Origin: Cyclobacteriaceae bacterium
GTDB lineage: Bacteria; Bacteroidota; Bacteroidia; Cytophagales; Cyclobacteriaceae
Assembly: GCA_947458795.1 (NCBI GenBank)
Contig: CANHCD010000149.1
Location: 1-5,695 of the forward strand
Direction of reading: 5' to 3'
DNA: 5,695 bases
The notes beneath the pieces were generated by a model. The model ran no database searches. It was given only the letters and a program-made list of their open reading frames with translations, and was not told the origin of the DNA. A program made the translations under genes and the position numbers. Numbering within the stretch: position 1 is the first letter of the stretch; the number at the start of each line of letters is the position of its first letter. Below are positions 1 to 5,695 of the stretch, in pieces.

Positions 1-955
1 CTCTACCATATCCATTGATATCTTTAATCCCCTTGCCTTTCAGTCGGAGCATTTTTCCACTTTGAGTACCCGGATCAATTTTGATTTTTACTTTCCCATC
101 AAGGGTAGGAACTTCCACTGACTCCCCTAGGGCAGCTTCTATAAAAGAAATATGTAGGTCATAGATGACATTGTTGCCTTCGCGTTGGAAAACCCCATCC
201 TCAGCTTCTTCAATTACAATCAAAAGGTCACCAGGAATACCTCCGGGCATTTCGTTTCCTTTGCTGGACATGCTGAGTTGCATGCCTTCACCTACACCAC
301 CTGGGATGGTGATGGAAATCACTTCTTCTTTCAGTAAAAGTCCACGTGAATCCGCATCATCAGGCTTCTTATCAACCAATTGTCCAGATCCTGCACATAC
401 CCCACAGGTACTTGCTGAGACCATCTGACCCAACATGGTATTGACAACTTTCTTTACTTGTCCGCTCCCTTGACAGGCAGAACAAGACTTGAAAGTCACT
501 CCAGGGGCGACTACCTGCCGTTTAACTTTAATTTTCTTTTCGACGCCATTCGCTATTTCACTCAAGGTAAGCTTCAACTTTACGCGTAGGTTCGTGCCTT
601 TTTTGGTTCGTCTACCTCCCCCGCCTCCGCCAAAGAAGGATCCAAAGCCCCCTCCTCCGCCGAAGATGTCGCCAAACTGGGAGAATATATCCTCCATGTT
701 CATGCCACCGCCGCCATAGCTGCCGCTACCTCCCATGCCTTGATGGCCAAATTGGTCGTAGCGCTGTTTCTTTTCCGGATTGCTCAATACCTCATAGGCT
801 TCAGCCGCTTCCTTAAACTTATCTTCAGCTTCAGGATTATCTGGGTTTTTGTCAGGGTGGTACTGAATCGCAAGCTTGCGATAGGCTTTCTTGATCTCAT
901 CTGCGCTAGCAGATTTTGAAACTCCAAGTACTTCGTAATAGTCTCTTTTTGCCAT
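1..955 (-). CDS. dnaJ: Chaperone protein DnaJ (Hsp40), 3' end cut by window edge
   Basis: Cytoplasmic co-chaperone that delivers unfolded substrates to DnaK and stimulates its ATPase. The visible 318 residues start with an N-terminal J domain (about 1-70) carrying the HPD motif at 33-35. A Gly/Phe-rich linker follows (about 73-114) with two DIF tripeptides at 89-91 and 96-98. Then come the cysteine-rich zinc region (about 140-215) and most of the C-terminal beta-sandwich substrate-binding part. Roughly 50-60 residues are missing beyond the left edge, judged from usual family length (about 370-390). The zinc region is odd: only two CxxCxGxG motifs are present (C158/C161 and C184/C187), where the family normally has four. 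By position and flanking sequence they match motifs 2 and 3. The start ATG lies 7 nt after the grpE stop, and GGAG at 968-971, inside the end of grpE, is the only possible ribosome binding site. Identification is certain; the function of the reduced zinc region is inferred. Confidence 0.98.
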   Translation of the reverse strand, partial: MAKRDYYEVLGVSKSASADEIKKAYRKLAIQYHPDKNPDNPEAEDKFKEAAEAYEVLSNPEKKQRYDQFGHQGMGGSGSYGGGGMNMEDIFSQFGDIFGGGGGFGSFFGGGGGGRRTKKGTNLRVKLKLTLSEIANGVEKKIKVKRQVVAPGVTFKSCSACQGSGQVKKVVNTMLGQMVSASTCGVCAGSGQLVDKKPDDADSRGLLLKEEVISITIPGGVGEGMQLSMSSKGNEMPGGIPGDLLIVIEEAEDGVFQREGNNVIYDLHISFIEAALGESVEVPTLDGKVKIKIDPGTQSGKMLRLKGKGIKDINGYGR

Positions 956-962
956 AATTCTG

Positions 963-1520
963 TTATGCTCCAATTACTACTTTGGCGAATCGAACAACCT
1001 TTTCGCCCAAGAAGTAACCTTTTTCAACCACATCTACCACTGCTCCTTTTAGCTCTGGGCTTGGGGATGGAATTTGCGTAATCGCCTCCTGGGTATCCGG
1101 GTTAAACGGTTGTCCAATCAAATCTTCCATGGGCTTCAAACCCTTGGATTCAAGAATTTTTACCAATTTCTGGAAAATAAGCTGGTTTCCTTCCTGAATT
1201 TTTTGTGTATCTGCTTCCTTTTCAGCTGCTTTGAACGCACGCTCAAAATCATCTACTACAGGAACAAGGTCCTTTAATACCTCTTCTGAGGCAGTTTTAA
1301 TCAAATCAATACGCTCTTTAGCGGTTCTTTTTCTGAAATTTTCAAAATCAGAATAGAGGCGGAGGTATTTCTCCTTCAGTTCGGCAACCTCAGCAGAAAG
1401 TTTTTCTTCCTGGTTCAGGTTTTCTTCTTCAGATAGACCTTCAGCAGCGCTTGTCTCTTCTAATTGCGGTTCAGCTACCTTTGATTCTGCTTCTTGCTGT
1501 TCTTGATTTTTAGTTTCCAT
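963..1520 (-). CDS. grpE: Nucleotide exchange factor GrpE
   Basis: Cytoplasmic homodimeric exchange factor that releases ADP from DnaK, completing the DnaK-DnaJ-GrpE cycle. With the ATG at 1520 the protein has 185 residues. It has a Glu/Gln-rich, probably disordered N-terminus (about 1-40), a long helical coiled-coil section (about 40-125) with the family-typical YLRLYSDFENFRKR segment at 54-67, and the C-terminal beta domain starting at FNPDTQEAI (139-147) and including EKGYFLGEKVVRFAKVVI. The His or Met usually found in the FNPxxHEA signature is Gln144 here. The reading frame stays open upstream to a TTG at 1557-1559, but I prefer the ATG: the TTG falls inside a promoter-like -12 element, and the 13 added residues are basic and unlike GrpE N-termini. 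It is followed by dnaJ after 7 nt and preceded by obgE with a 78-nt gap. Confidence 0.97.
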   Translation of the reverse strand: METKNQEQQEAESKVAEPQLEETSAAEGLSEEENLNQEEKLSAEVAELKEKYLRLYSDFENFRKRTAKERIDLIKTASEEVLKDLVPVVDDFERAFKAAEKEADTQKIQEGNQLIFQKLVKILESKGLKPMEDLIGQPFNPDTQEAITQIPSPSPELKGAVVDVVEKGYFLGEKVVRFAKVVIGA

Positions 1521-1554
1521 GTGTTTATCAATCGTAGTTGGCTTTTTTTGAACT

Positions 1555-1570
1555 AACAAGGATTTTGCCA
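1555..1570 (-). promoter_or_regulatory. Candidate sigma-54-like -24/-12 promoter of grpE-dnaJ
   Basis: On the minus strand the sequence is TGGCAAAATCCTTGTT. It fits the RpoN consensus TGGCAC(G)-N4-TTGCW well: TGGCA is intact, the GG and GT dinucleotides are exactly 10 nt apart, and TTGT replaces TTGC. Transcription would begin near 1545 and give a leader of about 25 nt before the ATG at 1520. A direct repeat GTCA-N4-GTCA lies just upstream (1583-1594). That sigma-54 is actually used is inference, because one match of this length can arise by chance and no regulator gene is in the window. Confidence 0.4.
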
Positions 1571-1582
1571 GTCCATCAATGC

Positions 1583-1594
1583 TGACAAAGTGAC
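1583..1594 (-). repeat. Short direct repeat GTCA-N4-GTCA upstream of grpE
   Basis: Reads GTCACTTTGTCA on the minus strand, with two GTCA copies 8 nt apart. It sits in the obgE-grpE gap, 12 nt upstream of the candidate -24 element. It could be an operator for a regulator of the chaperone operon, but it is short and may be chance. It is not a CIRCE element. Confidence 0.2.
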
Positions 1595-1598
1595 GGAT

Positions 1599-2591
1599 TT
1601 AGGAGTGAATTGCCTGCCAAATTAAATCCTTGAGTTTTTCCAAGTTAAATTGGCTAATCGAAGAAATGAACACATAGGGAAGGTCCTTGGGGATCTCTCT
1701 TTCCATTTCTTTCATCAGCTCCTCATCCAGCATATCCACCTTTGAAATAGCGAGCAATCGCTTCTTATCCAAGAGTTCGGGATTGTATTTGCGTAACTCA
1801 CCCAAAAGGATTCGGTACTGGTCTCCAATATCCTTTGCATCGGCAGGAATCAAAAACAGAAGGATGGAGTTGCGCTCAATGTGTCGCAAAAATCGAATTC
1901 CTAATCCCTTGCCTTCAGCTGCCCCTTCAATAATTCCTGGAATATCTGCCATCACAAATGATTTATCATCTCGATAGCTCACCACTCCCAAGTTTGGTAC
2001 AAGGGTCGTAAATGGGTAATCCCCAATTTCTGGTCGCGCTGCAGAGATGGAAGAGAGCAAGGTTGACTTTCCCGCATTCGGAAAGCCGACTAGTCCCACA
2101 TCTGCGAGTAACTTTAATTCTAGAATAATCCATTCCTCAATACCATCTTCTCCTGGTTGCGCATAATGCGGCGCCTGGTTGGTGGAAGTCTTGAAATGAT
2201 CGTTGCCTAATCCTCCACGTCCTCCTTTGGTTAGGATGATTTCCTGCCCATCGGCGGTGATTTCAAAACGCTTTTCTCCAGTTTCTGCGTCCTTTGCCAC
2301 AGTACCCAGCGGAACCTCAAGAATCATATCCTTTCCATCTGCACCTGTCCTTCGGCCCCCATCCCCTCCTTTTCCAGGTTCTGCAATCACGTGCTTTTTG
2401 TATTTGAGGTGAAGTAAGGTCCAAACCTGTGTAGTCCCTCTCAAAATGATATGACCACCTCGGCCTCCATCTCCTCCATCAGGCCCTCCTTTGGGCACAT
2501 GTTTTTCCCTGCGGAAATGCATGGCACCAGCGCCTCCTGCTCCAGATCGGGAACAGAATTTTACATAGTCAATAAAATTAGAGTCAGCCAT
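1599..2591 (-). CDS. obgE: GTPase Obg/CgtA (50S ribosome assembly)
   Basis: Essential GTPase that binds the pre-50S ribosomal subunit and is linked to the stringent response. The 330-residue protein begins with the glycine-rich Obg fold (about 1-158), with several GGxGG stretches (for example 35-46 and 123-129). The G domain follows: Walker A GFPNAGKS at 169-176, switch I threonines at 195-196 (FTTLVPN), G3 DIPG at 216-219, G4 SKVD at 283-286 and G5 around ISS (309-311). G4 has Ser where the general consensus has Asn; I recall Ser here in other Bacteroidota Obg proteins. The C-terminal OCT domain found in some Firmicutes members is absent, since the protein ends shortly after the G domain. 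The ATG at 2591 opens the usual Obg N-terminal sequence. No Shine-Dalgarno motif precedes it; the leader is a T-rich run after a hairpin. Confidence 0.97.
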   Translation of the reverse strand: MADSNFIDYVKFCSRSGAGGAGAMHFRREKHVPKGGPDGGDGGRGGHIILRGTTQVWTLLHLKYKKHVIAEPGKGGDGGRRTGADGKDMILEVPLGTVAKDAETGEKRFEITADGQEIILTKGGRGGLGNDHFKTSTNQAPHYAQPGEDGIEEWIILELKLLADVGLVGFPNAGKSTLLSSISAARPEIGDYPFTTLVPNLGVVSYRDDKSFVMADIPGIIEGAAEGKGLGIRFLRHIERNSILLFLIPADAKDIGDQYRILLGELRKYNPELLDKKRLLAISKVDMLDEELMKEMEREIPKDLPYVFISSISQFNLEKLKDLIWQAIHS

Positions 2592-2597
2592 AGATAG

Positions 2598-2631
2598 AAA
2601 AAGAAAAAAGGCTAAACCCTAGAGCCTAGCC
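2598..2631 (-). terminator. Hairpin plus U-run between adk and obgE
   Basis: On the minus strand the segment 2631 to 2610 reads GGCTA, a 12-nt centre, then TAGCC. Five perfect outer pairs continue inward through G-T wobbles and C-G pairs. It is followed at once by TTTTTTCTTTTT. This is the form of a rho-independent terminator for the aminopeptidase-hpt-adk transcript. The U-run ends 6 nt before the obgE start codon, so there is no room for a promoter after it and obgE transcripts should contain the hairpin. It may therefore be a partial terminator or attenuator rather than an absolute stop. The plus strand has no matching U-run. Confidence 0.6.
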
Positions 2632-2645
2632 AAGTCTTTGAATTA

Positions 2646-2653
2646 CAAATTTA
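2646..2653 (-). promoter_or_regulatory. Candidate Bacteroidota -7 box for obgE
   Basis: Minus-strand TAAATTTG is an exact match to the Bacteroidota -7 consensus TAnnTTTG, located just after the adk stop. Transcription would start near 2639 and produce a leader of about 48 nt that includes the hairpin at 2610-2631. No convincing TTG/TTTG -33 element is found 17-21 nt upstream, so the assignment is weak. Confidence 0.35.
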
Positions 2654-2667
2654 GTAAAAGCTAGGGA

Positions 2668-3240
2668 TCAGTACCCATCAATGACTGCAGTAATCTGGTT
2701 AAAGATTTCCTCAATCTTTCCCACTCCATTTATTTGATGAAATTTCCCTTGCTTTTCGTAGTAGGCAGCTACAGGTAGTGTTTCGTCTAAATACACCTGA
2801 ATTCGGGTATTTATTTTTGTTTCTTCTTGGTCGTCTACACGGCCGGAAGTTTTTCCTCTTTCTAAGATGCGTTCCTTCAGAATTGCAGGAGGAACATCAA
2901 GTGAAATCATTCCTGAAATGTGCATCCCATTTTTTTGAAGCATCCTGTCCAGCGCTTCTGCCTGAGCGGTAGTTCTGGGAAAGCCATCAAAAATAAACCC
3001 TTGGCTATCCTTAGTGCTTGCTATTTTGTGTTCAACCATTTGAATCACCACTTCATCAGGCACCAAATGGCCTTGATCCATGTACCCTTTTGCCAATGTT
3101 CCGAGTGCTGTGCCTTCGCCAAGGTGCTTTCGAAATAAATCCCCTGTGGATAGGTGAGTCAATCCATAAGCTGCAATGATTTTTTCACTCTGAGTACCTT
3201 TCCCAGCACCTGGAGGTCCAAACAATACAAGATTTAGCAT
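2668..3240 (-). CDS. adk: Adenylate kinase, short form
   Basis: Catalyses ATP + AMP to 2 ADP in the cytoplasm, keeping adenylate pools balanced. The 190-residue protein has the P-loop GPPGAGKGT at 8-16, the AMP-binding STGDLFR at 31-37, the adenylate kinase signature FDGFPRT at 84-90 and a short LID around RGKTSGRVDD (128-137). The long LID of the 214-residue enterobacterial type, with or without its zinc cysteines, is absent, so this is a short-type enzyme. The start ATG is 11 nt after the hpt stop with no clear Shine-Dalgarno motif. The gene is second to last in the apparent aminopeptidase-hpt-adk transcript if obgE is read through, and last if the downstream hairpin terminates. All visible catalytic motifs are intact. 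Confidence 0.97.
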   Translation of the reverse strand: MLNLVLFGPPGAGKGTQSEKIIAAYGLTHLSTGDLFRKHLGEGTALGTLAKGYMDQGHLVPDEVVIQMVEHKIASTKDSQGFIFDGFPRTTAQAEALDRMLQKNGMHISGMISLDVPPAILKERILERGKTSGRVDDQEETKINTRIQVYLDETLPVAAYYEKQGKFHQINGVGKIEEIFNQITAVIDGY

Positions 3241-3251
3241 AAAAGAAGTTT

Positions 3252-3791
3252 TTAGGGGATACTCAGCTGATAAATTTCTGGATAGTTACGACCCTCGCCA
3301 TCGTAATCTAATCCAAATCCAACCACAAATTTATTCGGAATTTCAAAACCGACATAATCTAAAGGATAATTAAACATAAATGCCTCTTTTTTAAAGAGCA
3401 GCGTAGCAATAGCGATGCGCTTGGGTTGAAAAGCCGCCAATTGCTTTTTCAAATAGGCCATGGAATTGCCCGTATCAACTATATCCTCCACCACAAGCAC
3501 ATTTTTCCCTTCAATTGAAGCCGGAATTCCAATGACCTCCAGCACCTTACCCGTTGATTCCATACCCGAATACGATGAGATTTTAATGAACTCACAACTC
3601 AGCGGTAGCGGAATTGTTCTCGCCAAATCCGCCATCACTACAAAGGAACCATTGAGCACCCCTAATAAAACCAGCTCTTCTCCTTCAAAATCAGCTCCAA
3701 TTTGGGCCCCTAATTCTTCAATTCGCTGCTTAATTTGAGCTTCCGTAAGGTAGGTTTCAAAGGTTTTATCCTTTATCTGAATCTTCTTCAT
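3252..3791 (-). CDS. hpt: Hypoxanthine phosphoribosyltransferase
   Basis: Purine salvage enzyme that converts hypoxanthine (and usually guanine) plus PRPP to IMP or GMP in the cytoplasm. Numbering from the ATG at 3791 (179 residues), it shows the loop I segment VLNGSF (45-50), the mobile loop II SSYSGMESTG (72-81), the PRPP-binding signature VLVVEDIVDTGNS (98-110) with the acidic ED and DTG residues, the base-contacting lysine region near FKKE (133-136) and the C-terminal VGFGLDYDGEGRN (157-169). The frame extends two codons further to a TTG at 3795-3797, but the ATG gives the normal MKKIQIKD start, so I use it. It lies 9 nt after the peptidase stop and 11 nt before adk, which supports a purine-linked operon. 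Specificity between hypoxanthine and guanine cannot be read from the sequence. Confidence 0.95.
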   Translation of the reverse strand: MKKIQIKDKTFETYLTEAQIKQRIEELGAQIGADFEGEELVLLGVLNGSFVVMADLARTIPLPLSCEFIKISSYSGMESTGKVLEVIGIPASIEGKNVLVVEDIVDTGNSMAYLKKQLAAFQPKRIAIATLLFKKEAFMFNYPLDYVGFEIPNKFVVGFGLDYDGEGRNYPEIYQLSIP

Positions 3792-3800
3792 TTTCAAGGG

Positions 3801-4718
3801 TTAAAGTTCTTTCAATAGGTATCGATACACATGCACCATGGATTCCAAATCGCGGAGAGAAACTTTCTCATCAGGGCTATGCACGTGATCTTCGGCTGCA
3901 CCGATAAAGCACCAATCCATGGCAAAAGGGGAAAACTGAACTTCACGACCATCACTTCCACCATATGCTTCTACTTCCAACTGAAATGGAATTCCACTTT
4001 TCTGAACGAGCTGAATAATTCGATCTATGAATTTTTTTCGCGGGATAAATTTATCTCGGATTGAAATCACCACTCCTTCGTGGTGGTGAACACCGTCCGT
4101 AATCCAAGTAATATCTGAAATCAGTGCTTGCTTGACAGGCGCGGTATTTTGAATAAACTGCAGGAGAAATGGCATACTCCCTCCTCCATGCTCCTCAAAG
4201 GTAGTAAACACCACCCAACCATCTTCAATCGTTTCACAAAGCTGCATGGCTGCATACACCCCAAGTCTATTATCCAGGTAGGCTGCTTGAATAAATTCCT
4301 CATCTACCCGAATATCTTGGGCAAATGAAAGCCTCGTTCCTCGATCAATCTTCCGAGGAAAGTCATGAAAAAGAGCATCTCCTTCCACTATCAGATTGCA
4401 AGAGATCTCTCCATAGCTATCCTTTCCCACCAGCCGAGGGCCCGAAATAAGCTCAGGTCCTCCAACCGGAATCAACTGATTGGCATAGCGCACCATAAAA
4501 CCAATGGTATCCACATGAGCAAAAACAGCAGTTCTAGGGCTGCCAAATTTCAAAAGAACGCAGTCATGGAATTCCTCCCCATGAAAAATGACAGGATTAG
4601 CTTTCCATTTATTCTTACGGAGGTCAATATTTCGAAGTAGAAAAGCGATTACATCAGATTCATCTCCAGAAACAGAGGGTTTATTGAGTAATTCTTTAAG
4701 AAAAGGATCAATTGGCAT
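3801..4718 (-). CDS. M42-family metallo-aminopeptidase (glutamyl aminopeptidase/PepA-TET-like)
   Basis: Predicted cytosolic dinuclear metal (Zn or Co) aminopeptidase that trims N-terminal residues from peptides. In the 305 residues I can place the whole metal set of the M42/M20/M28 fold: His68 and Asp70 in AHVDTIGFMV, bridging Asp149 in LDNR, catalytic Glu175 with ligand Glu176 in TTFEEHGG, Asp202 in SDITW, and His280 in VHSPDE. The spacing and the HVDTIGF and HSPDE motifs favour M42 over M20. It is shorter than the usual 340-360 residues, apparently through a compact inserted dimerisation domain (about 75-140). No signal peptide is present. The substrate residue cannot be predicted. It is the first gene of the minus-strand transcript, before hpt. 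Its ATG at 4718 has no clear Shine-Dalgarno motif, and I find no good -7 box for it. Confidence 0.85.
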   Translation of the reverse strand: MPIDPFLKELLNKPSVSGDESDVIAFLLRNIDLRKNKWKANPVIFHGEEFHDCVLLKFGSPRTAVFAHVDTIGFMVRYANQLIPVGGPELISGPRLVGKDSYGEISCNLIVEGDALFHDFPRKIDRGTRLSFAQDIRVDEEFIQAAYLDNRLGVYAAMQLCETIEDGWVVFTTFEEHGGGSMPFLLQFIQNTAPVKQALISDITWITDGVHHHEGVVISIRDKFIPRKKFIDRIIQLVQKSGIPFQLEVEAYGGSDGREVQFSPFAMDWCFIGAAEDHVHSPDEKVSLRDLESMVHVYRYLLKEL

Positions 4719-4888
4719 AGAATGTGATAAGATTTGTTCTAAAAATGAGCTGCTAAATAAAAAACAAATCTGACAAACACTTGTTATTTAAATTAATCCT
4801 ATAATTTTGCAGTAATTAAAAGCGCATTATATTTACCATTACCAATAGATTTACTAAACCTCACAATTCGAAACAAAAATTTTTTGTC
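4719..4888. other. Divergent intergenic region, aminopeptidase / OmpA-family gene
   Basis: This A/T-rich 170-nt gap must hold promoters for both directions. The plus-strand promoter is recognisable (4781-4809). On the minus strand no exact TAnnTTTG is present; CAGATTTG at 4765-4772 is the nearest variant and lacks a -33 partner. A near-palindrome ACAAAAATTTTTTGT at 4873-4887 ends one base before the plus-strand ATG. No small open frame or RNA gene is evident. Confidence 0.7.
4781..4809 (+). promoter_or_regulatory. Bacteroidota housekeeping-type promoter of the OmpA-family gene
   Basis: The -33 TTG at 4781-4783 and the -7 box TAATTTTG at 4802-4809 (exact match to TAnnTTTG) are 18 nt apart, within the 17-23 nt reported for Flavobacterium-type promoters. 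Transcription would begin near 4815, giving an A/T-rich leader of about 74 nt without a Shine-Dalgarno motif, as is usual for highly expressed Bacteroidota genes. Confidence 0.65.
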
Positions 4889-5695
4889 ATGAAAAAATTA
4901 ATACTCTCTATCCTTTTATCCGGTTCATTGGCATTCGCTGCCAGCGCTCAGGAAGCTGCCAAAGCTCAGGAGTTCAACAAGTGGTCTGTAGAGGCTTCTG
5001 CGGGCTTTAACAAGGCTATGGCTCCATTCACTGCGGGATTCATTTCTCCAACGCTTAACCTAGGACACGCCGACCTTGGGGTACGTTACATGTTCAATGA
5101 GAAGTTCGGAGCGAAGCTTGATTACGGTTTCGGATCTTTCCAAGAATTAAAGGACACCAAAGCATTCGACACGAAGTACTTTAGATTGAACCTACAAGGT
5201 GTAGCCAATGTTGGCCGCATCATGAATTTTGAGTCTTTCTCCAGCAAACTTGGAATGTTGTTCCACATGGGTGGAGGTATCGGTGTAGTGAATCCTGAAT
5301 TGAATCGTTTCAACGATTTCAACGACAAGGTTTACACCATGATTTTTGGTTTAACTCCACAAATCAAATTGAGTGAGAAAGTTGCTCTTGTGGGTGACAT
5401 CTCTACAGTATTGAACGGTCGTCAGACTATCACTTTCGATGGTTCTACTGCAATCCTTCCAAGCACAATGGCTAACCCAGCTACAAACAATGGTTTCTAC
5501 GGACCAAATGCAAACTGGTGGACTGGTACTCTAGGTGTTAACATCTACTTGGGTAAGGCAACTCAGCATGCTGATTGGTTTATCGCAGCAAACAACTACG
5601 CTACTAAAGAAGAATTGGCTACCCAAATCAATGGAATTAAGGACATGCTTAAAGATTCTGACGGCGACGGAGTTCCTGATTACTTGGATAAAGAA
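4889..5695 (+). CDS. OmpA-family outer-membrane beta-barrel protein, 3' end cut by window edge
   Basis: The open frame runs from the ATG at 4889 to the window end (269 residues visible). It starts with a signal peptide: MKK, a hydrophobic core (4-18) and a likely signal peptidase I site after ASA at 18-20. Residues about 30-225 alternate polar and aromatic/hydrophobic stretches typical of an 8-strand beta-barrel, for example ADLGVRYMF, FGAKLDYGFG and GTLGVNIYLG. A linker (about 226-255) leads to the Asp-rich DSDGDGVPDYLDKE (256-269), the start of a thrombospondin type-3 calcium-binding repeat. In this phylum such repeats normally join the barrel to a C-terminal OmpA peptidoglycan-binding domain, which would lie outside the window. 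The likely role is anchoring the outer membrane to the cell wall, or a slow porin. No cysteine is seen in the visible part. It has its own promoter and is divergent from the neighbouring operon. Confidence 0.85.
   Translation, partial: MKKLILSILLSGSLAFAASAQEAAKAQEFNKWSVEASAGFNKAMAPFTAGFISPTLNLGHADLGVRYMFNEKFGAKLDYGFGSFQELKDTKAFDTKYFRLNLQGVANVGRIMNFESFSSKLGMLFHMGGGIGVVNPELNRFNDFNDKVYTMIFGLTPQIKLSEKVALVGDISTVLNGRQTITFDGSTAILPSTMANPATNNGFYGPNANWWTGTLGVNIYLGKATQHADWFIAANNYATKEELATQINGIKDMLKDSDGDGVPDYLDKE

Noticed and set aside
380..540. Frameshift or sequencing error as cause of the reduced DnaJ zinc region
   Set aside because: The frame is continuous through both flanks, and both halves of a single zinc site are missing together, which points to real divergence.
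489..719. Plus-strand open frame encoding a Pro-rich peptide opposite dnaJ
   Set aside because: It is the antisense of the Gly-rich G/F linker of dnaJ (GGN codons read as CCN); no promoter or family resemblance.
1521..1559. Upstream TTG start adding 13 residues to GrpE
   Set aside because: The TTG overlaps a promoter-like -12 element, and the ATG at 1520 gives a normal acidic GrpE N-terminus.
1521..1598. CIRCE (HrcA operator) before grpE
   Set aside because: No TTAGCACTC-N9-GAGTGCTAA or near variant is present in the gap.
1687..1977. Plus-strand open frame of 96 codons opposite obgE
   Set aside because: Ser/Ile-rich antisense shadow of a certain obgE coding region.
3792..3797. Upstream TTG start adding two residues to Hpt
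   Set aside because: An ATG two codons later gives the expected MKK start; the TTG lies only 3 nt after the peptidase stop.
4121..4303. Minus-strand open frame inside the aminopeptidase gene, and plus-strand frames opposite it
   Set aside because: They overlap the metal-binding core of a well-supported gene in other frames and have no leader signals.
5122..5328. Minus-strand open frame opposite the OmpA-family gene
   Set aside because: It is contained within the barrel-coding region, whose plus-strand frame has a signal peptide, promoter and family features.

Overview
The window looks like an ordinary chromosomal housekeeping segment from a member of the Bacteroidota, most likely the order Cytophagales (Cyclobacteriaceae such as Algoriphagus are a plausible guess). 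The reasons are the style of the encoded proteins, A/T-rich leaders with almost no Shine-Dalgarno motifs, promoter-like matches to the Bacteroidota -7 box TAnnTTTG, a gene order (hpt, adk, obgE) that I know from this phylum, and an OmpA-type outer-membrane protein with a thrombospondin type-3 calcium repeat. Taxonomy is inferred from these features only. No mobile elements, tRNA, rRNA, CRISPR or phage genes are visible.

Layout. Six genes lie on the minus strand and read from about 4718 down to 1: an M42-type metallo-aminopeptidase, hypoxanthine phosphoribosyltransferase (hpt), adenylate kinase (adk), the Obg GTPase (obgE), the nucleotide exchange factor grpE and the co-chaperone dnaJ, whose 3' end runs off the left edge. 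The first three are spaced 9 and 11 nt apart and should form one transcript. A 76-nt gap with a hairpin, a U-run and a possible internal promoter separates adk from obgE. A 78-nt gap with a sigma-54-like -24/-12 sequence separates obgE from grpE. grpE and dnaJ are 7 nt apart and are surely co-transcribed. A 170-nt divergent intergenic region then leads to one plus-strand gene, an OmpA-family outer-membrane protein that runs off the right edge.

How the genes work together. hpt and adk serve purine salvage and adenylate balance. ObgE is a GTPase of late 50S ribosome assembly that also responds to guanine nucleotide state. GrpE and DnaJ are the two partners of DnaK, whose gene is not in this window. 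The peptidase would contribute amino acids from peptides. The outer-membrane gene is a separate unit with its own promoter.

I see no undescribed multi-gene system. The points most worth a second look are a DnaJ with only one of the two canonical zinc sites (CxxCxGxG motifs 2 and 3 kept, 1 and 4 lost), a sigma-54-like promoter candidate in front of grpE-dnaJ, and a terminator-like hairpin ending only 6 nt before the obgE start codon.
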